Shown here one piece after another: positions 1 through 8,296 of a stretch of 50,702 nt of DNA. Source of the stretch: Rhodospirillaceae bacterium bin65. Lineage in GTDB: Bacteria; Pseudomonadota; Alphaproteobacteria; Bin65. Position 1 is the first letter of the stretch, and each line of letters starts with the position of its first letter. Made by a program: the position numbers and the translations under genes. The notes below the pieces were generated by a model that was not told the origin of the DNA, made no database searches, and saw only the letters and a program-made list of their open reading frames with translations. The stretch lies in the NCBI GenBank assembly GCA_002238725.1, contig MPMX01000030.1, positions 1 to 50,702 on the forward strand, given 5' to 3'.

Positions 1-113
1 GCGTAAACCCGGTCGCCCATCACGCCGGTAAAGGCGACGAACACCTCGTCGACCTCTTCTCCGCGCATGCTCTTGACAGGATAGCGCCAAATGCTTTCCA
101 GCTTACCCAACAT
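1..113 (-). CDS. MOSC N-terminal domain protein, 5' part only
   Basis: This is the first 37 codons of a minus-strand gene that runs off the left edge of the window. The start is the ATG at 113-111, preceded by a GAGGG-type ribosome site. The translation begins MLGKLESIWRYPVKSMRGEE. The 'WRYPVKSM.GE' signature is the hallmark of the MOSC N-terminal beta-barrel domain, found in molybdenum-cofactor sulfurase C-terminal-type proteins and the YcbX/mARC group. These proteins bind the molybdenum cofactor or carry sulfur or reducing equivalents to it. The rest of the protein, including the MOSC domain with its conserved cysteine, is outside the window, so a specific role cannot be given. Confidence 0.8.
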   Translation of the reverse strand, partial: MLGKLESIWRYPVKSMRGEEVDEVFVAFTGVMGDRVY

Positions 114-409
114 CGATCAGCCCTCGCTTTAACAGTTTTCGGTTGTCCGGCTCCGGCGTTGCCGCGCTTCTCCCGAACTCGTGCGGTGGCGCCGCCTCCG
201 TTCCGTCTCGCTGCTACCAGCAACGGCTCGGCGGCCGCGGTCCGGCAACCGCAAGACAGAAAGCAAACAAGCCCGCGAATTTACATCTGTGCCGACCACC
301 GGGCCCGGATCCGCGCCCACACCCATCAGATGACGTGTCCGAAACACCGCCGGCATCCGTGCATGCGCTCACCTTTTTCCAGAGATTGGGTCGAATCAGG
401 ACTTGAGCT

Positions 410-922
410 TCAGGCTATGTAACCGCCCAACAGCAGGTAACCCGGCAGCCAGGCTGTCACGATGCCCTGAATGCAGGCCACCGCGCCGGTCACCTTGGCG
501 ATCGGTTTCTGCATCGCCAGCAACAGGAAGAACATGAACCACAGCACGGCCCATGCCGCCCAGCACAGTCCGAACCAGTAGCCCCAGAGCGTCGATGCGC
601 CCTGCAGCGTGGTAATCGCAACCGGAACCGCGGTAATGGCGACGAACAGGCTGTACCAGCCGAGTCCGCGTCCGTCGACATCGTTGAATTGGTTATAGGC
701 CACCCACAGGTAGGTGAAAGAGAACAGCAGGGTCAGCCCCGCCGCCTGTTGTCCCGCCAGATTGTTGCCCGGGCCGAAAGCGAGATACATCGCCACCAGC
801 GCGGTAACGGCGCCGGTGAAAATGTTGATGATCGCGATCTCGCGCGACCCGATGCGGCCCATAAGCCATATCCCGTTCAGGAACAGAACGGCTCCGACCC
901 AGAGAAGTACCAGTCCCAACAT
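410..922 (-). CDS. AmiS/UreI-family urea or short-chain amide channel
   Basis: This is a 170-residue, very hydrophobic protein with about six membrane segments, the size and layout of the AmiS/UreI family. Family members form inner-membrane channels for urea or small amides and usually sit beside urease or aliphatic amidase genes. The N-terminus MLGLVLLWVGAVLFLNG matches the usual AmiS start. I chose the ATG at 922 because GGAG lies nine bases upstream. A TTG at 937 would add five residues. No urease or amidase lies in this window, but a urea-forming ureohydrolase is at 7.3 kb. Whether the substrate is urea or an amide cannot be told from sequence alone. Confidence 0.85.
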   Translation of the reverse strand: MLGLVLLWVGAVLFLNGIWLMGRIGSREIAIINIFTGAVTALVAMYLAFGPGNNLAGQQAAGLTLLFSFTYLWVAYNQFNDVDGRGLGWYSLFVAITAVPVAITTLQGASTLWGYWFGLCWAAWAVLWFMFFLLLAMQKPIAKVTGAVACIQGIVTAWLPGYLLLGGYIA

Positions 923-1599
923 AGCTGATGTCTCCAATTATTATTCGTCATTCAGCGAAACTGCGCTTTAGTAAGAAACGACCGGAGGCAGGAAAACGCA
1001 GCCCCGCCTCCGGCCCGTCCTGTCAGTTAGCTGCAGGATGCCGCATCTGCACCGCTGACGTGGACGCTCTCGTCGGCCGTATTCGGCCGAATATCGAAAT
1101 CGAAGATTTCGGTCGGTACGGCGACCGTGCAGCACGCGTTCGGAATGTCAACAATTCCGCTCACGCGACCCTCGACCGAAGCTGTCCCGACTCCCGCTCA
1201 CCAGAGACCCGTTCCCGAAGGATGCAGTTGGCCGCGACATGCCAGGAAACGTGGCAAAAATAGGGCTGCCTCGCTAGCATCGGCCGGTTCTACCCAAACA
1301 GGCACATGCTTTACGGCACGAATTCGGATACCGGCCCGCAGGAGCGTTAAAGCGAAGGAATCGAACAGCCTGTCCCGAACAGGCGCCTCTGCCAATCCTG
1401 CTCGCGAACACCAAGTTCAATTTCTGCACTCCCATCTTGGTACCCACAGTCCGCCGAAGCTGATCGGACGGACGACCATATTGCTAGCCTAGAGGCAAAG
1501 TTGTGATATTATAATATGTAATTACAATTAAATTATGTGCATTCCGGGGATACATCAAAGATATTGCAAGCAGTGCGAGGGACGTAAATGCGATGCGGG
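923..1599. other. Gene-less stretch with an AT-rich patch
   Basis: I see no convincing coding sequence on either strand. The upstream side of the AmiS-like gene (about 923-1000) must hold its promoter. An AT-rich patch at about 1500-1545 stands out from the GC-rich surroundings and lies beside the IstB remnant, so it may mark an old junction of inserted DNA. Confidence 0.5.
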
Positions 1600-1812
1600 A
1601 GCGTCGGCACCCTGTCAGCGTGTGCCCGCCGCCGCCCGCCGGTGCCGCACGGCCCGTTGGTGAGAAGATTGGAGCCACTCCGGAACCACCGGCAGTCCCC
1701 CAAGCCGAGCACGACGCTGCGGTCGAGTTCTCGGAGGCGGGTCAGGTTGATGTCCTCGAAGCAAGCGTCCTGATGACGCGGCTGCGCGCCCTCGAGGCGG
1801 CGTTCGGCGACT
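1600..1812 (-). pseudogene. IstB-like IS21 helper ATPase remnant
   Basis: Reading the minus strand from about 1810 gives residues resembling the middle of IstB, the ATP-binding helper of IS21-type transposition: 'ACFEDINLTRLRELDRS' then 'LGDCRWF', then 'NLLTNGPCGTGG' where the Walker A loop should be. The Walker A lysine and serine are missing, and the frame breaks right after it. Neither end of the gene nor its partner istA is present. This is a dead fragment. The IstB assignment rests on the order of these motifs and has moderate certainty. Confidence 0.6.
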
Positions 1813-1869
1813 TACGGTCGACCGGCAGTGCGAGACGGTCCTCGACCCCGGAACCGGCCCCTCGGCCTC

Positions 1870-2085
1870 AATCGGCGTGGCGATGATTCGCATCCTGACC
1901 GTGCGCCCGCCGGGCACCGAGAGCAGGATCTCTTCCGAGCGCACGGTCTCGGGGCTCGTGAACTGCCGCTCCAGCGGGAGCTCCGCGAGGGGCACCTCGC
2001 GCCCATCCACGCAGCGACATACTATGACCTCGAGCGAGCGCCACGGAATGCGCAGGCTCTCGACAAACCCCAACGGTTCGTTCAA
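1870..2085 (-). pseudogene. PAS-domain sensor kinase fragment
   Basis: About 70 codons encode a piece of a PAS-type sensor: 'CRCVDGREVPLAELPLERQ' followed by 'SEEILLSVPGGRTVRM' and 'IIATPIEAEG'. This is the stretch that in PAS histidine kinases leads into 'VVVTLQD' and then the dimerisation histidine. Here the similarity stops after 'IEAEG' and the reading frame runs into the IstB remnant, so the kinase core is gone. The upstream half of the PAS domain is missing too. It is a fragment left by rearrangement. Confidence 0.55.
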
Positions 2086-2100
2086 ATTCGACCCCGCAGG

Positions 2101-2691
2101 CTACGCCGCCGGCTCCCGGTTGCCTTCTCCGCCCTGCCGGGACTTACTCCATGCGTACAGGTTGTCCACGAACTCCGGGATCAGCTCCGGCGCGAGCCCC
2201 CTGAGTTTCTCTTCATCCTCTTCCGTCAGGTCCGACCGGCCGCGACAGGAGTCGCTCAGCGCAATGATCAGGTTGAGCGACGTCGCCGCCTCCCGGTCGT
2301 CGCTTCGCGCAATCTGCCTCCACGCGGCCCGGCGCAGCCGCATGCCTCGTTCGAAACCGCCGATCCATGGCTCCCACACGTCCTCGCCGCTGTCGGCGTC
2401 CACTCCCAGGACCGGCGCATAGTCCTCCGGGTTTTCCGCCAGCTCCCGCGCGATCCGGCTGTAATGCCCCGTCACGGCCGCGATCGTCGCCTCCGTCCCT
2501 TCAGCGTCCTCGAAGCCGATATGCGAGCCCCAGACCCCTGGAAGCCATTCGGACGGCGGGATCGTATGCGGGCAGACGATCAGGGCCGCGACATAGCCGT
2601 CCAGTTCCACGACATTCATGCCCTTCCACTCGGACGGTATGGCGTCCAGCAGGTCCCGCAGGCGATAGATTTCCGGGTCAACATCGCTCAT
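2101..2691 (-). CDS. UPF0149 (YgfB/YecA-like) family protein
   Basis: This is a 196-residue acidic, soluble protein starting MSDVDPEIYRLRDLLDAIP. The pattern 'MNVVELDGYVAALIVCP', 'SEWLPGVWG' and 'EDYAPVLG..ADSGED..EPWIGGFERGM' is typical of UPF0149. Some relatives end in a SEC-C zinc motif with a CxCGSGKKYKKCC core. Here the protein ends GNREPAA without it, so either the short form is native or the tail was lost. The molecular role of the family is not established. It stands alone, with decayed sequence on both sides. Confidence 0.85.
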   Translation of the reverse strand: MSDVDPEIYRLRDLLDAIPSEWKGMNVVELDGYVAALIVCPHTIPPSEWLPGVWGSHIGFEDAEGTEATIAAVTGHYSRIARELAENPEDYAPVLGVDADSGEDVWEPWIGGFERGMRLRRAAWRQIARSDDREAATSLNLIIALSDSCRGRSDLTEEDEEKLRGLAPELIPEFVDNLYAWSKSRQGGEGNREPAA

Positions 2692-3904
2692 GGCCGGCAG
2701 TTATCCCCTCGGCACCGCGGCGGTCGATCGCCATCCGCGAAGTGGCCTCGCTTGCAGACCGTCCTTCGCGCCAGCCAGCCATTTGCCCAGCTTCGCCGAC
2801 GTCGGCGTCCCGAGGCGTTGCGCACCGCGACGGCAGCCTCCTTCTTCTGACCCACCAGCGCCGGGATCACCGCCACGGAGTTCGATCTCCTGTGCCTGCT
2901 CACGCTGAACGCGGGCCGGGTTGAGCGCCGGCACGCCGGCCTCCGGGACGCCGGAGCCGGGATCGCCCAGCTGCGGGAATTCAGTGGAATGCGCGCACCT
3001 GCGCAGCCGCTGCCGCCGTGTTCGATATCCTGGTGCTCTCGGCGCTGACGCCGGGCGCCCGGAGCCTCCAGGCGGCAGGATCCAGCGGAACCGTCCGCGA
3101 TCATGGTCGATCGAACGCACAACATACACAGAAGTTTGCAGCGTCTTCGGGGTCATCCGCCGCATGACCTTCGGCGGCGGGTAGGAAGATCGCGCACGGC
3201 TGCCCGCGCATAAACGGGGAATGCAAGCTCGAGAACCCGCCATGACATCGAGCAGCAAACGTTGCGGACTCATGCTTGGACGCCCGTTCGTCGGCATTCG
3301 GCGTCCCCTTCTACGAATCTGGATTGTCGTTGGGGTCAATATTTCACGCCGAATGACACCGGAACCAACCCTTCAGCGACGACAGCGCCGTTGGTTGAGC
3401 ATCCGATCTCGTCGCGGCACGCTATACTGTTGCCATGTATTGCATCGACCTCGGTTAACGCCAAAACTGTTGCAATCGCGCGCATGAGAGGGAGATGTCC
3501 CGCCTGCCCGCCGGGCAGGGAGAATGCTCTTCACGAGGCACAAGGGCCGTTGAATTCAGCGGACGATCCGACAGAGCAGACCCTGGATGTGATTGCCGGG
3601 CGAAGTAAGCGCCAGTTGTCCGGCTGAGCGAAAGGCTGTAGATTGGAGGCTCTCTGCGCATTTGTTTTGCAGCGTCGATTGCGTTGACGCCGAAGCCCCC
3701 GCCCACGGATTGTGATGCCGACCTGCGCTTTGCGCCGACCAAGAAGGTCACCGCGCGTGAAGGATTGCTGGCGCGCGCCAGCCACTCGCAGAAACCGCGC
3801 TCGACGGCGCGGAGGCGCATTGCGAGCCGCGCAACGACCTGGTCCTGGAGCCTATACCTAGCCCGGAAGGGTAGTCAGCGCACCACAGTTTGCAGGAGGT
3901 ATCA
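2692..3904. other. 1.2-kb stretch with no intact gene
   Basis: No open frame here looks like a real protein over its length. On the minus strand near 2700-2880 a short run, 'TPTSAKLGKWLAGAKDGL', resembles the tail of phage or plasmid primases, but the match is too short to call. The 3' end must hold the promoter of the lipoprotein at 3905. The rest gives no recognisable signal and is probably decayed accessory DNA. Confidence 0.4.
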
Positions 3905-4798
3905 ATGACACTTCGTATCCTGGCCGCAACCACGGCGACAATCCTGCTCGCAGCTTGCGGTGGCGGCGGTGGGTCTGGGTCATCGTCGCAGACTGGCGGC
4001 CTGGATCGCCCAGCCACAGCTACGCTGACCGCTGCCACTGCTCCGGTCGAGAGTTCAAGCGACCTGGAGGCCCGCACTCCCGGCATAATTGCGCGCACCG
4101 ATTCCTTGATCGTTTCAACACTCTACGGAGACACGAATCATAATCTGATTCCTACCTATGAGGTTGAAGCATCCTGCTCGGGTACGTCGTGTACCTGGAC
4201 AGAACGGACAAGCGGCATTCGTCTATCGGTAAGTAATGAAGAAATCGTCGCCACCACGGGTGGGACGGCCGTTCTCACAAAGTACGGTATCACCATGCTG
4301 GAATTCCGGAGCTCCGATTACAGGGGCTACGGCGCCTGGTTGAGCCACAGCGCATTTGGGGTTTGGGAGCAGCGTGCCTCTGCGACTACCGCCGGCATCA
4401 CGATCCGCGGCAGCGGCAGGTTCGGCGTCGCCGGCGGCCAGCTGACCGGCTCCCGACCGGACGTGGTGGCGAGCTGGCGCGGGCTGATGACCGGCACGCC
4501 ACAGCAAGGTGCCGACAAGGGCAATATTCTGCAAGGCGACACTACACTCACCTACAGAACAGCCGGCAACCTGATTGATGCGGAATTCTCAAATATAGTT
4601 AATCTGGATCGACGCAAGGCGCATTCGGTAACCGGTTTCCGCTTCCTCGGCATTCCTGTGTCCAGCGCCGGGACCTACGCTGCCGGCAGTAAGGGGAACC
4701 GCATCGAGGGCGGCATATATGGACCCGGCCACACCGAGACCGCCGGCATCTTCGAGCGCAGCGGGATCGTCGGGGCGTTCGGGGCCAGACGCCATTGA
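3905..4798 (+). CDS. Surface lipoprotein with TbpB-like C-terminal barrel
   Basis: This is a 297-residue predicted lipoprotein. The start is the ATG at 3905, eight bases or so after a strong AGGAGGT. The signal peptide ends in the lipobox ILLAAC with Cys18, followed by a Gly/Ser-rich linker. The C-terminus, 'GGIYGPGHTETAGIFERSG' then 'IVGAFGARR', has the pattern of the transferrin-binding protein B / factor H-binding protein beta-barrel, which ends in a 'G.F....I.GAFGA.R' strand. Similar endings occur at 28,630 and 31,282, so this window encodes three related lipoproteins. Known relatives sit on the outer-membrane surface and bind host or environmental proteins. The ligand here is unknown. 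Confidence 0.75.
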   Translation: MTLRILAATTATILLAACGGGGGSGSSSQTGGLDRPATATLTAATAPVESSSDLEARTPGIIARTDSLIVSTLYGDTNHNLIPTYEVEASCSGTSCTWTERTSGIRLSVSNEEIVATTGGTAVLTKYGITMLEFRSSDYRGYGAWLSHSAFGVWEQRASATTAGITIRGSGRFGVAGGQLTGSRPDVVASWRGLMTGTPQQGADKGNILQGDTTLTYRTAGNLIDAEFSNIVNLDRRKAHSVTGFRFLGIPVSSAGTYAAGSKGNRIEGGIYGPGHTETAGIFERSGIVGAFGARRH

Positions 4799-4849
4799 GC
4801 GAATCAAGATGACGACCAATAAACCGTAAGGCCGTATCTCCATCTGCGG

Positions 4850-5245
4850 CTGGCTCGTGACGGGGCGGTTCGCGATCTCGTGCGCGCCCGCGGGGCGGCG
4901 GTCAAGGGTCGCACGCGCAAGCGCCAGGAAATCCGCTCGTTCCTGCTGCGCCATGGCAAGATCTATCCGGGCAAGCAGGCATGGTGCTCCAGATTCTTCA
5001 AATGGCTCCACGACCTCAGCTTCGGCTGACCTGCACACAAGGTCGTGCTGCACGAGATGAATATCGCCGAGACGCAGTGCCGCCAGCGGGCGGCCAGGCT
5101 CGAACGAGCAATCGAGGACGCTCTCCTCGACTGGTCGCTCGCGCCGGCGGTGGAACGCTTTCAGGCGCTGCGCGGTGTCAGACTGATCGCGGCGGTCACC
5201 TTCATGGTGTAAGTCGGCGACGTCCGTCGATTCGAACAAGGGCCA
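4850..5245 (+). pseudogene. IS110-family transposase remnant
   Basis: One plus-strand frame reads 'RDLVRARGAAVKGRTRKRQ', 'IRSFLLRHGKIYPGK', then 'DALLDWSLAPAVERFQALRG' and 'VRLIAAVTFMV'. These are the linker and start of the second domain of IS110-type (DEDD) transposases. The frame carries in-frame stops at 5027-5029 (TGA) and 5210-5212 (TAA), and both the catalytic N-terminus and the rest of the C-terminal serine domain are missing. No insertion-sequence ends were found. It is a dead piece. Confidence 0.75.
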
Positions 5246-5300
5246 TGACGGCCTGGCCGCGGTGGTGACGCCCGGACGCTGCCCCGATCGGCCGGGTGAG

Positions 5301-5697
5301 TCACTCCGCCTCAGCCGGCCGCCGCACCGACAGCGCCCGCACCTGGCGCCAGTCCAGGCCGGCGAACAAGGCCTCGAACCGGGCATGGTCCAGGTGCATC
5401 GTGCCGTCGCGCGCCGCCGGCCAGGCGAAGCCCTGCTTCTCCAGCCGCCTGTAGATCATCGCCAAGCCGGCGCCGTCCCAGAAGATCTGCTTCAGCCGGT
5501 CGGCCCGCTTGGCCCGGAAGACGAAGACCGTGCCGGTGAACGGATCCCGCCGCAGCGTGCGCTTCACCACCGCGGCCAGAAGGACATACGGTCTTACGGT
5601 GAAGCGCACTCGGGCGGCGGCGTTGGCCGCCAGGGCCCGTGCGGAGCCGGTCGAGCTGGACGACGCCTGTCCGGACGTTGTTGAGCAGCTTGACCAT
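5301..5697 (-). pseudogene. IS66-family TnpB remnant, frameshifted
   Basis: The minus-strand frame ending at 5301 contains 'VVKRTLRRDPFTGTVFVFRA', 'KQIFWDGAGLAMIYRRLEKQ' and 'GFAWPAARDGTM', the core of IS66 accessory protein TnpB (about 115 residues in intact elements). The natural start appears to be in another frame at about 5697 ('MVKLLNNVR'), so a frameshift near 5610 separates start from body. No tnpA, tnpC or terminal repeats adjoin it. TnpB is the very protein that the IS66 derivative at 17.7-19.4 kb has lost. Confidence 0.75.
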
Positions 5698-5879
5698 CGA
5701 CGACCCGCCGGCGCGCAGTTTCTTCACCACGGCTAGGCCGCGCCTACGCAAGGCGGGGCACCATGTTCGACTCCCGCCTCACCATGCTGGAGCACGGCGC
5801 CGGACCCGATGTGGACAACCTGCCCTCCCGGCACAGAGGCCGGGACAGGCGGACCCGATGTGGCAGCCTTCCTTCTCGG

Positions 5880-6935
5880 CTACCGCTTTCCCACCGCCGC
5901 CTGCCGCGCCCGCTGCATGAACACCGAGGCATCGCCGAACCATTCCGAGTATCCGATCCGTCCGCCGTCAGTCAGCCAGCCGATGTGGCGGTCGAGGCAG
6001 GCCGCGAGCGCGGCGTTCCTTGCAGCCAGCGCGAACCCGCCGGTTTCGGCCCGGGCGTCGAGAGCAGTGACCGCGAAAGCGTTGCCATGCTCTCGCGCGG
6101 CGGCCCGGTTCCCGACCTCTCCCCTGGCGACCGCGTCGATCCGACCGTCCGCCAGCGCTTCCACCATCTCCGCGTCGTCCGTGAAGACGATCACCGTGGG
6201 CAACCCGGCGGATGCCGGCCGGATCTGCCGGCGCCCCGCGAGGGACGGGGACGCGCCCGCGGCGGCGATGACGTAACCCGCGCCGCCGTCGGCGACGACC
6301 CTGCCCCGGGGCGTGACCACCCTCGTGCCGACGGCCAGCACCCCGGCCGCGCCGGCGATTCCGGTGATTTCCAGAAGGCGCGCCTCCCCGGTCGTCCCTG
6401 CGAGCACGCCGACCCGGTCCACACCGCTGAGCTTTCCGTGGCGTGCGAGGCGGTTCGCGTCCTCCTTGCGCACCAGCAGCGACTGCCGGAACGCGATGTG
6501 GCCGGCGGTGAACACGACGGCGGCTTTACCGTCCGCGGCACGGGTGCGCGATTCGAGGATCGTGATGCCGCCGCCGACGATGTCGAATTCGGACCCGGCC
6601 GGGAGCAGCCAGATACCATTCCAGACTGCGATTCCCCGCCTCGAGAAAGCGAGCTTCGCTCCTTCAATGGCTTCCAGGGCACTCAGGAGATCGGCCTCGT
6701 ACCCGCGATGGGTGTCGAAGCCGGCGGAGCCGGGAGTCCGGCTATCGCTATAGCTCACGGGCTCGAAATGCGTATAGAAGCCGAAGCGGAGCGGGCGTTC
6801 GCCCGCGGTACATGCGAAGGGCTGCGCAGCCGCTGCAGGAACGATCACCGCGGAAAGGCCAAGAAGCCCGACCGCCAGCACCAATGTCCGCAGCAGGTTG
6901 CTACCCGGTGTGCCGGAGTGTTTCTGCAACGACAC
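5880..6935 (-). CDS. Periplasmic amino-acid-type solute-binding protein (family 3)
   Basis: This protein of about 351 residues has a clear export signal ('TLVLAVGLLGLSAVIVPAAAA') followed by 'PLRFGFYTHFEPVSYSDS', the N-terminal strand of ABC solute-binding family 3. Further family features are 'YEADLLSALEAIEGAKLAF', 'FDIVGGGITILESR', 'FTAGHIAFRQSLLVRK' and, near the end, 'LADGRIDAVARGEVG'. These proteins capture polar amino acids or similar small molecules in the periplasm for an ABC importer. I favour the GTG at 6935, with AGG/GGAG upstream. A TTG at 6962 is the longer alternative. No cognate permease lies beside it. It may be an orphan binding protein or serve a signalling protein. The gene is divergent from the ureohydrolase gene. 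Confidence 0.8.
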   Translation of the reverse strand: MSLQKHSGTPGSNLLRTLVLAVGLLGLSAVIVPAAAAQPFACTAGERPLRFGFYTHFEPVSYSDSRTPGSAGFDTHRGYEADLLSALEAIEGAKLAFSRRGIAVWNGIWLLPAGSEFDIVGGGITILESRTRAADGKAAVVFTAGHIAFRQSLLVRKEDANRLARHGKLSGVDRVGVLAGTTGEARLLEITGIAGAAGVLAVGTRVVTPRGRVVADGGAGYVIAAAGASPSLAGRRQIRPASAGLPTVIVFTDDAEMVEALADGRIDAVARGEVGNRAAAREHGNAFAVTALDARAETGGFALAARNAALAACLDRHIGWLTDGGRIGYSEWFGDASVFMQRARQAAVGKR

Positions 6936-7285
6936 CAGCTCAGCCTCTCCCCTTTCTGTCAATGCAGGTTTTGCAACGCAGCTTTCCCATTCCTGCAGCG
7001 GCGAAGAAGGAAGCGACCACCTCAGCCATTTTTGTCCCCCTCTGTTTCACGACAACCCTGCGCCTCGACCCGGTTCGCTCCGGGCGTCCCGTCCATGCGT
7101 CCGGTGCAAGGTTACCGGGCCGCACACGGTTTGCCGCCCTCCCGCGGGAGGGGTTAGGCGAACAAACCGGTAGAGCCGAGAACCGGCGCACCGACGACAG
7201 GGTCCGGTGGCCGGTCTATCGCCCGGACCCGCCAAGCAGTACTGTAATCCCGTTCAAGTTCCCCCTATCGAAACGGAAATGACAG
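6936..7285. other. Divergent intergenic region
   Basis: This stretch separates the start of the solute-binding gene (minus) from the ureohydrolase gene (plus). It must carry both promoters. I see no small gene and no operator that I can name. Confidence 0.4.
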
Positions 7286-8284
7286 ATGGCCGCAACCGGG
7301 CTGACGAGCACCGATGAACTCATGCTGCAAAGCCTCTACTGGTGGGACATCGCAACGTTCTTTCGCTGCCCCATCGAGCGGGATCCGGGCAACTGCGACA
7401 TCGCCCTCGTCGGGGTACCGCACTCGACCGGCAACGGAACCACGGAGCGCGACCAGCATCTCGGCCCCAGGGCCGTGCGCGGGGTATCGGCGATGGCCCG
7501 GCGTGTGCACATGGAATTCGGGATCGATCCCTGGGAGCGCGCGCGCATCCGCGACATGGGGGACGTGCCGTTGCCCGAGGCCAACGACAACGAGGCCTGC
7601 ATCGAGCGTATCGCCGAGTTCTACCGGGCGATCGACGCGGCCGGGGTGCGGCCGGTCTCGGTCGGCGGGGATCACTCCGTCACCGGCGGGATCATCCAGG
7701 CCATCGCCGGCGAGGGCGCGCGTCTGACCGGCGGGGAAAAGGCGGTGTTTCTGCACTTCGACGCCCATACCGACGCCTACGAGCAGGTTCCGCATTTTCT
7801 CGGGGCGGTGAAGTCCGCCGCCCACTGGGCGGCCTATCTCGTGCGCGACGGATATATCGATGCCGGCCACAGCGTGCAGATCGGCATGCGCGGCAATCCC
7901 CGCACCCTCGATTGGCGCAAGCCGAGCGAAGAGCTGGGCTACGAGGTGGTTACGATGGATCGCTACCGCGAGATCGGTCCGGATCGAACCATGGCCCTCA
8001 TCGACGAGCGGATCGGCGATGCGCCTCTCTACATCACGTTCGATCTGGATTGCCTCGACCCGACCGTGGCGCCGGCGGTCGCCAACCTCGAGGCCGGCTG
8101 CGAAGGCTTCAAGGTCGACGAGGTCATGCGGCTCCTGCGCTGCGTGCGCGGCAAGAACGTGATCGGCGGCGATGTCGTATGCCTGATGCCGACCAAGGAT
8201 CACCCGAACCAGATCACGGCGCACACGGCGGCGGCCATCATGTTCGAGATCGTCAGCCTGATCGCGGACGGCTTCGGGCGATAG
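7286..8284 (+). CDS. Ureohydrolase (agmatinase/arginase superfamily)
   Basis: This is a 332-residue enzyme of the binuclear-manganese ureohydrolase superfamily, which splits guanidino compounds into urea and an amine. All metal ligands are present: His130 in GGDHS, Asp159/His161/Asp163 in FDAHTDA, and Asp253/Asp255 in TFDLDCLDP. The loop after LDP is unusual. Agmatinases and arginases normally have 'APGTGTPEPGG', but here it reads 'APAVANLEAGCEG', which should reshape the substrate pocket. Calling it agmatinase would therefore overreach; guanidinobutyrase, guanidine hydrolase or a new specificity are all possible. It sits between a solute-binding gene and a ProWV importer, near a dimethylargininase-type gene. 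Confidence 0.85.
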   Translation: MAATGLTSTDELMLQSLYWWDIATFFRCPIERDPGNCDIALVGVPHSTGNGTTERDQHLGPRAVRGVSAMARRVHMEFGIDPWERARIRDMGDVPLPEANDNEACIERIAEFYRAIDAAGVRPVSVGGDHSVTGGIIQAIAGEGARLTGGEKAVFLHFDAHTDAYEQVPHFLGAVKSAAHWAAYLVRDGYIDAGHSVQIGMRGNPRTLDWRKPSEELGYEVVTMDRYREIGPDRTMALIDERIGDAPLYITFDLDCLDPTVAPAVANLEAGCEGFKVDEVMRLLRCVRGKNVIGGDVVCLMPTKDHPNQITAHTAAAIMFEIVSLIADGFGR

Positions 8285-8296
8285 CGTCCGGACGGA

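Noticed and set aside
2701..3339. Long minus-strand open frame (212 codons)
   Set aside because: Composition is dominated by Arg/Gly/Pro as in GC-rich shadow frames, with no domain and no ribosome site. Only a short primase-like tail was considered, and it is too weak to call.
3455..3908. Overlapping open frames on both strands before the lipoprotein gene
   Set aside because: No motif, and both strands are open for the same stretch, as expected from high GC. I prefer non-coding.
5763..7157. 464-codon plus-strand frame
   Set aside because: It is the antisense shadow of the solute-binding protein gene, which has a signal peptide and family motifs.
7286..7700. Naming the ureohydrolase speB (agmatinase)
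   Set aside because: The metal site fits the superfamily, but the substrate loop differs from agmatinases, so a specific name would be a guess.
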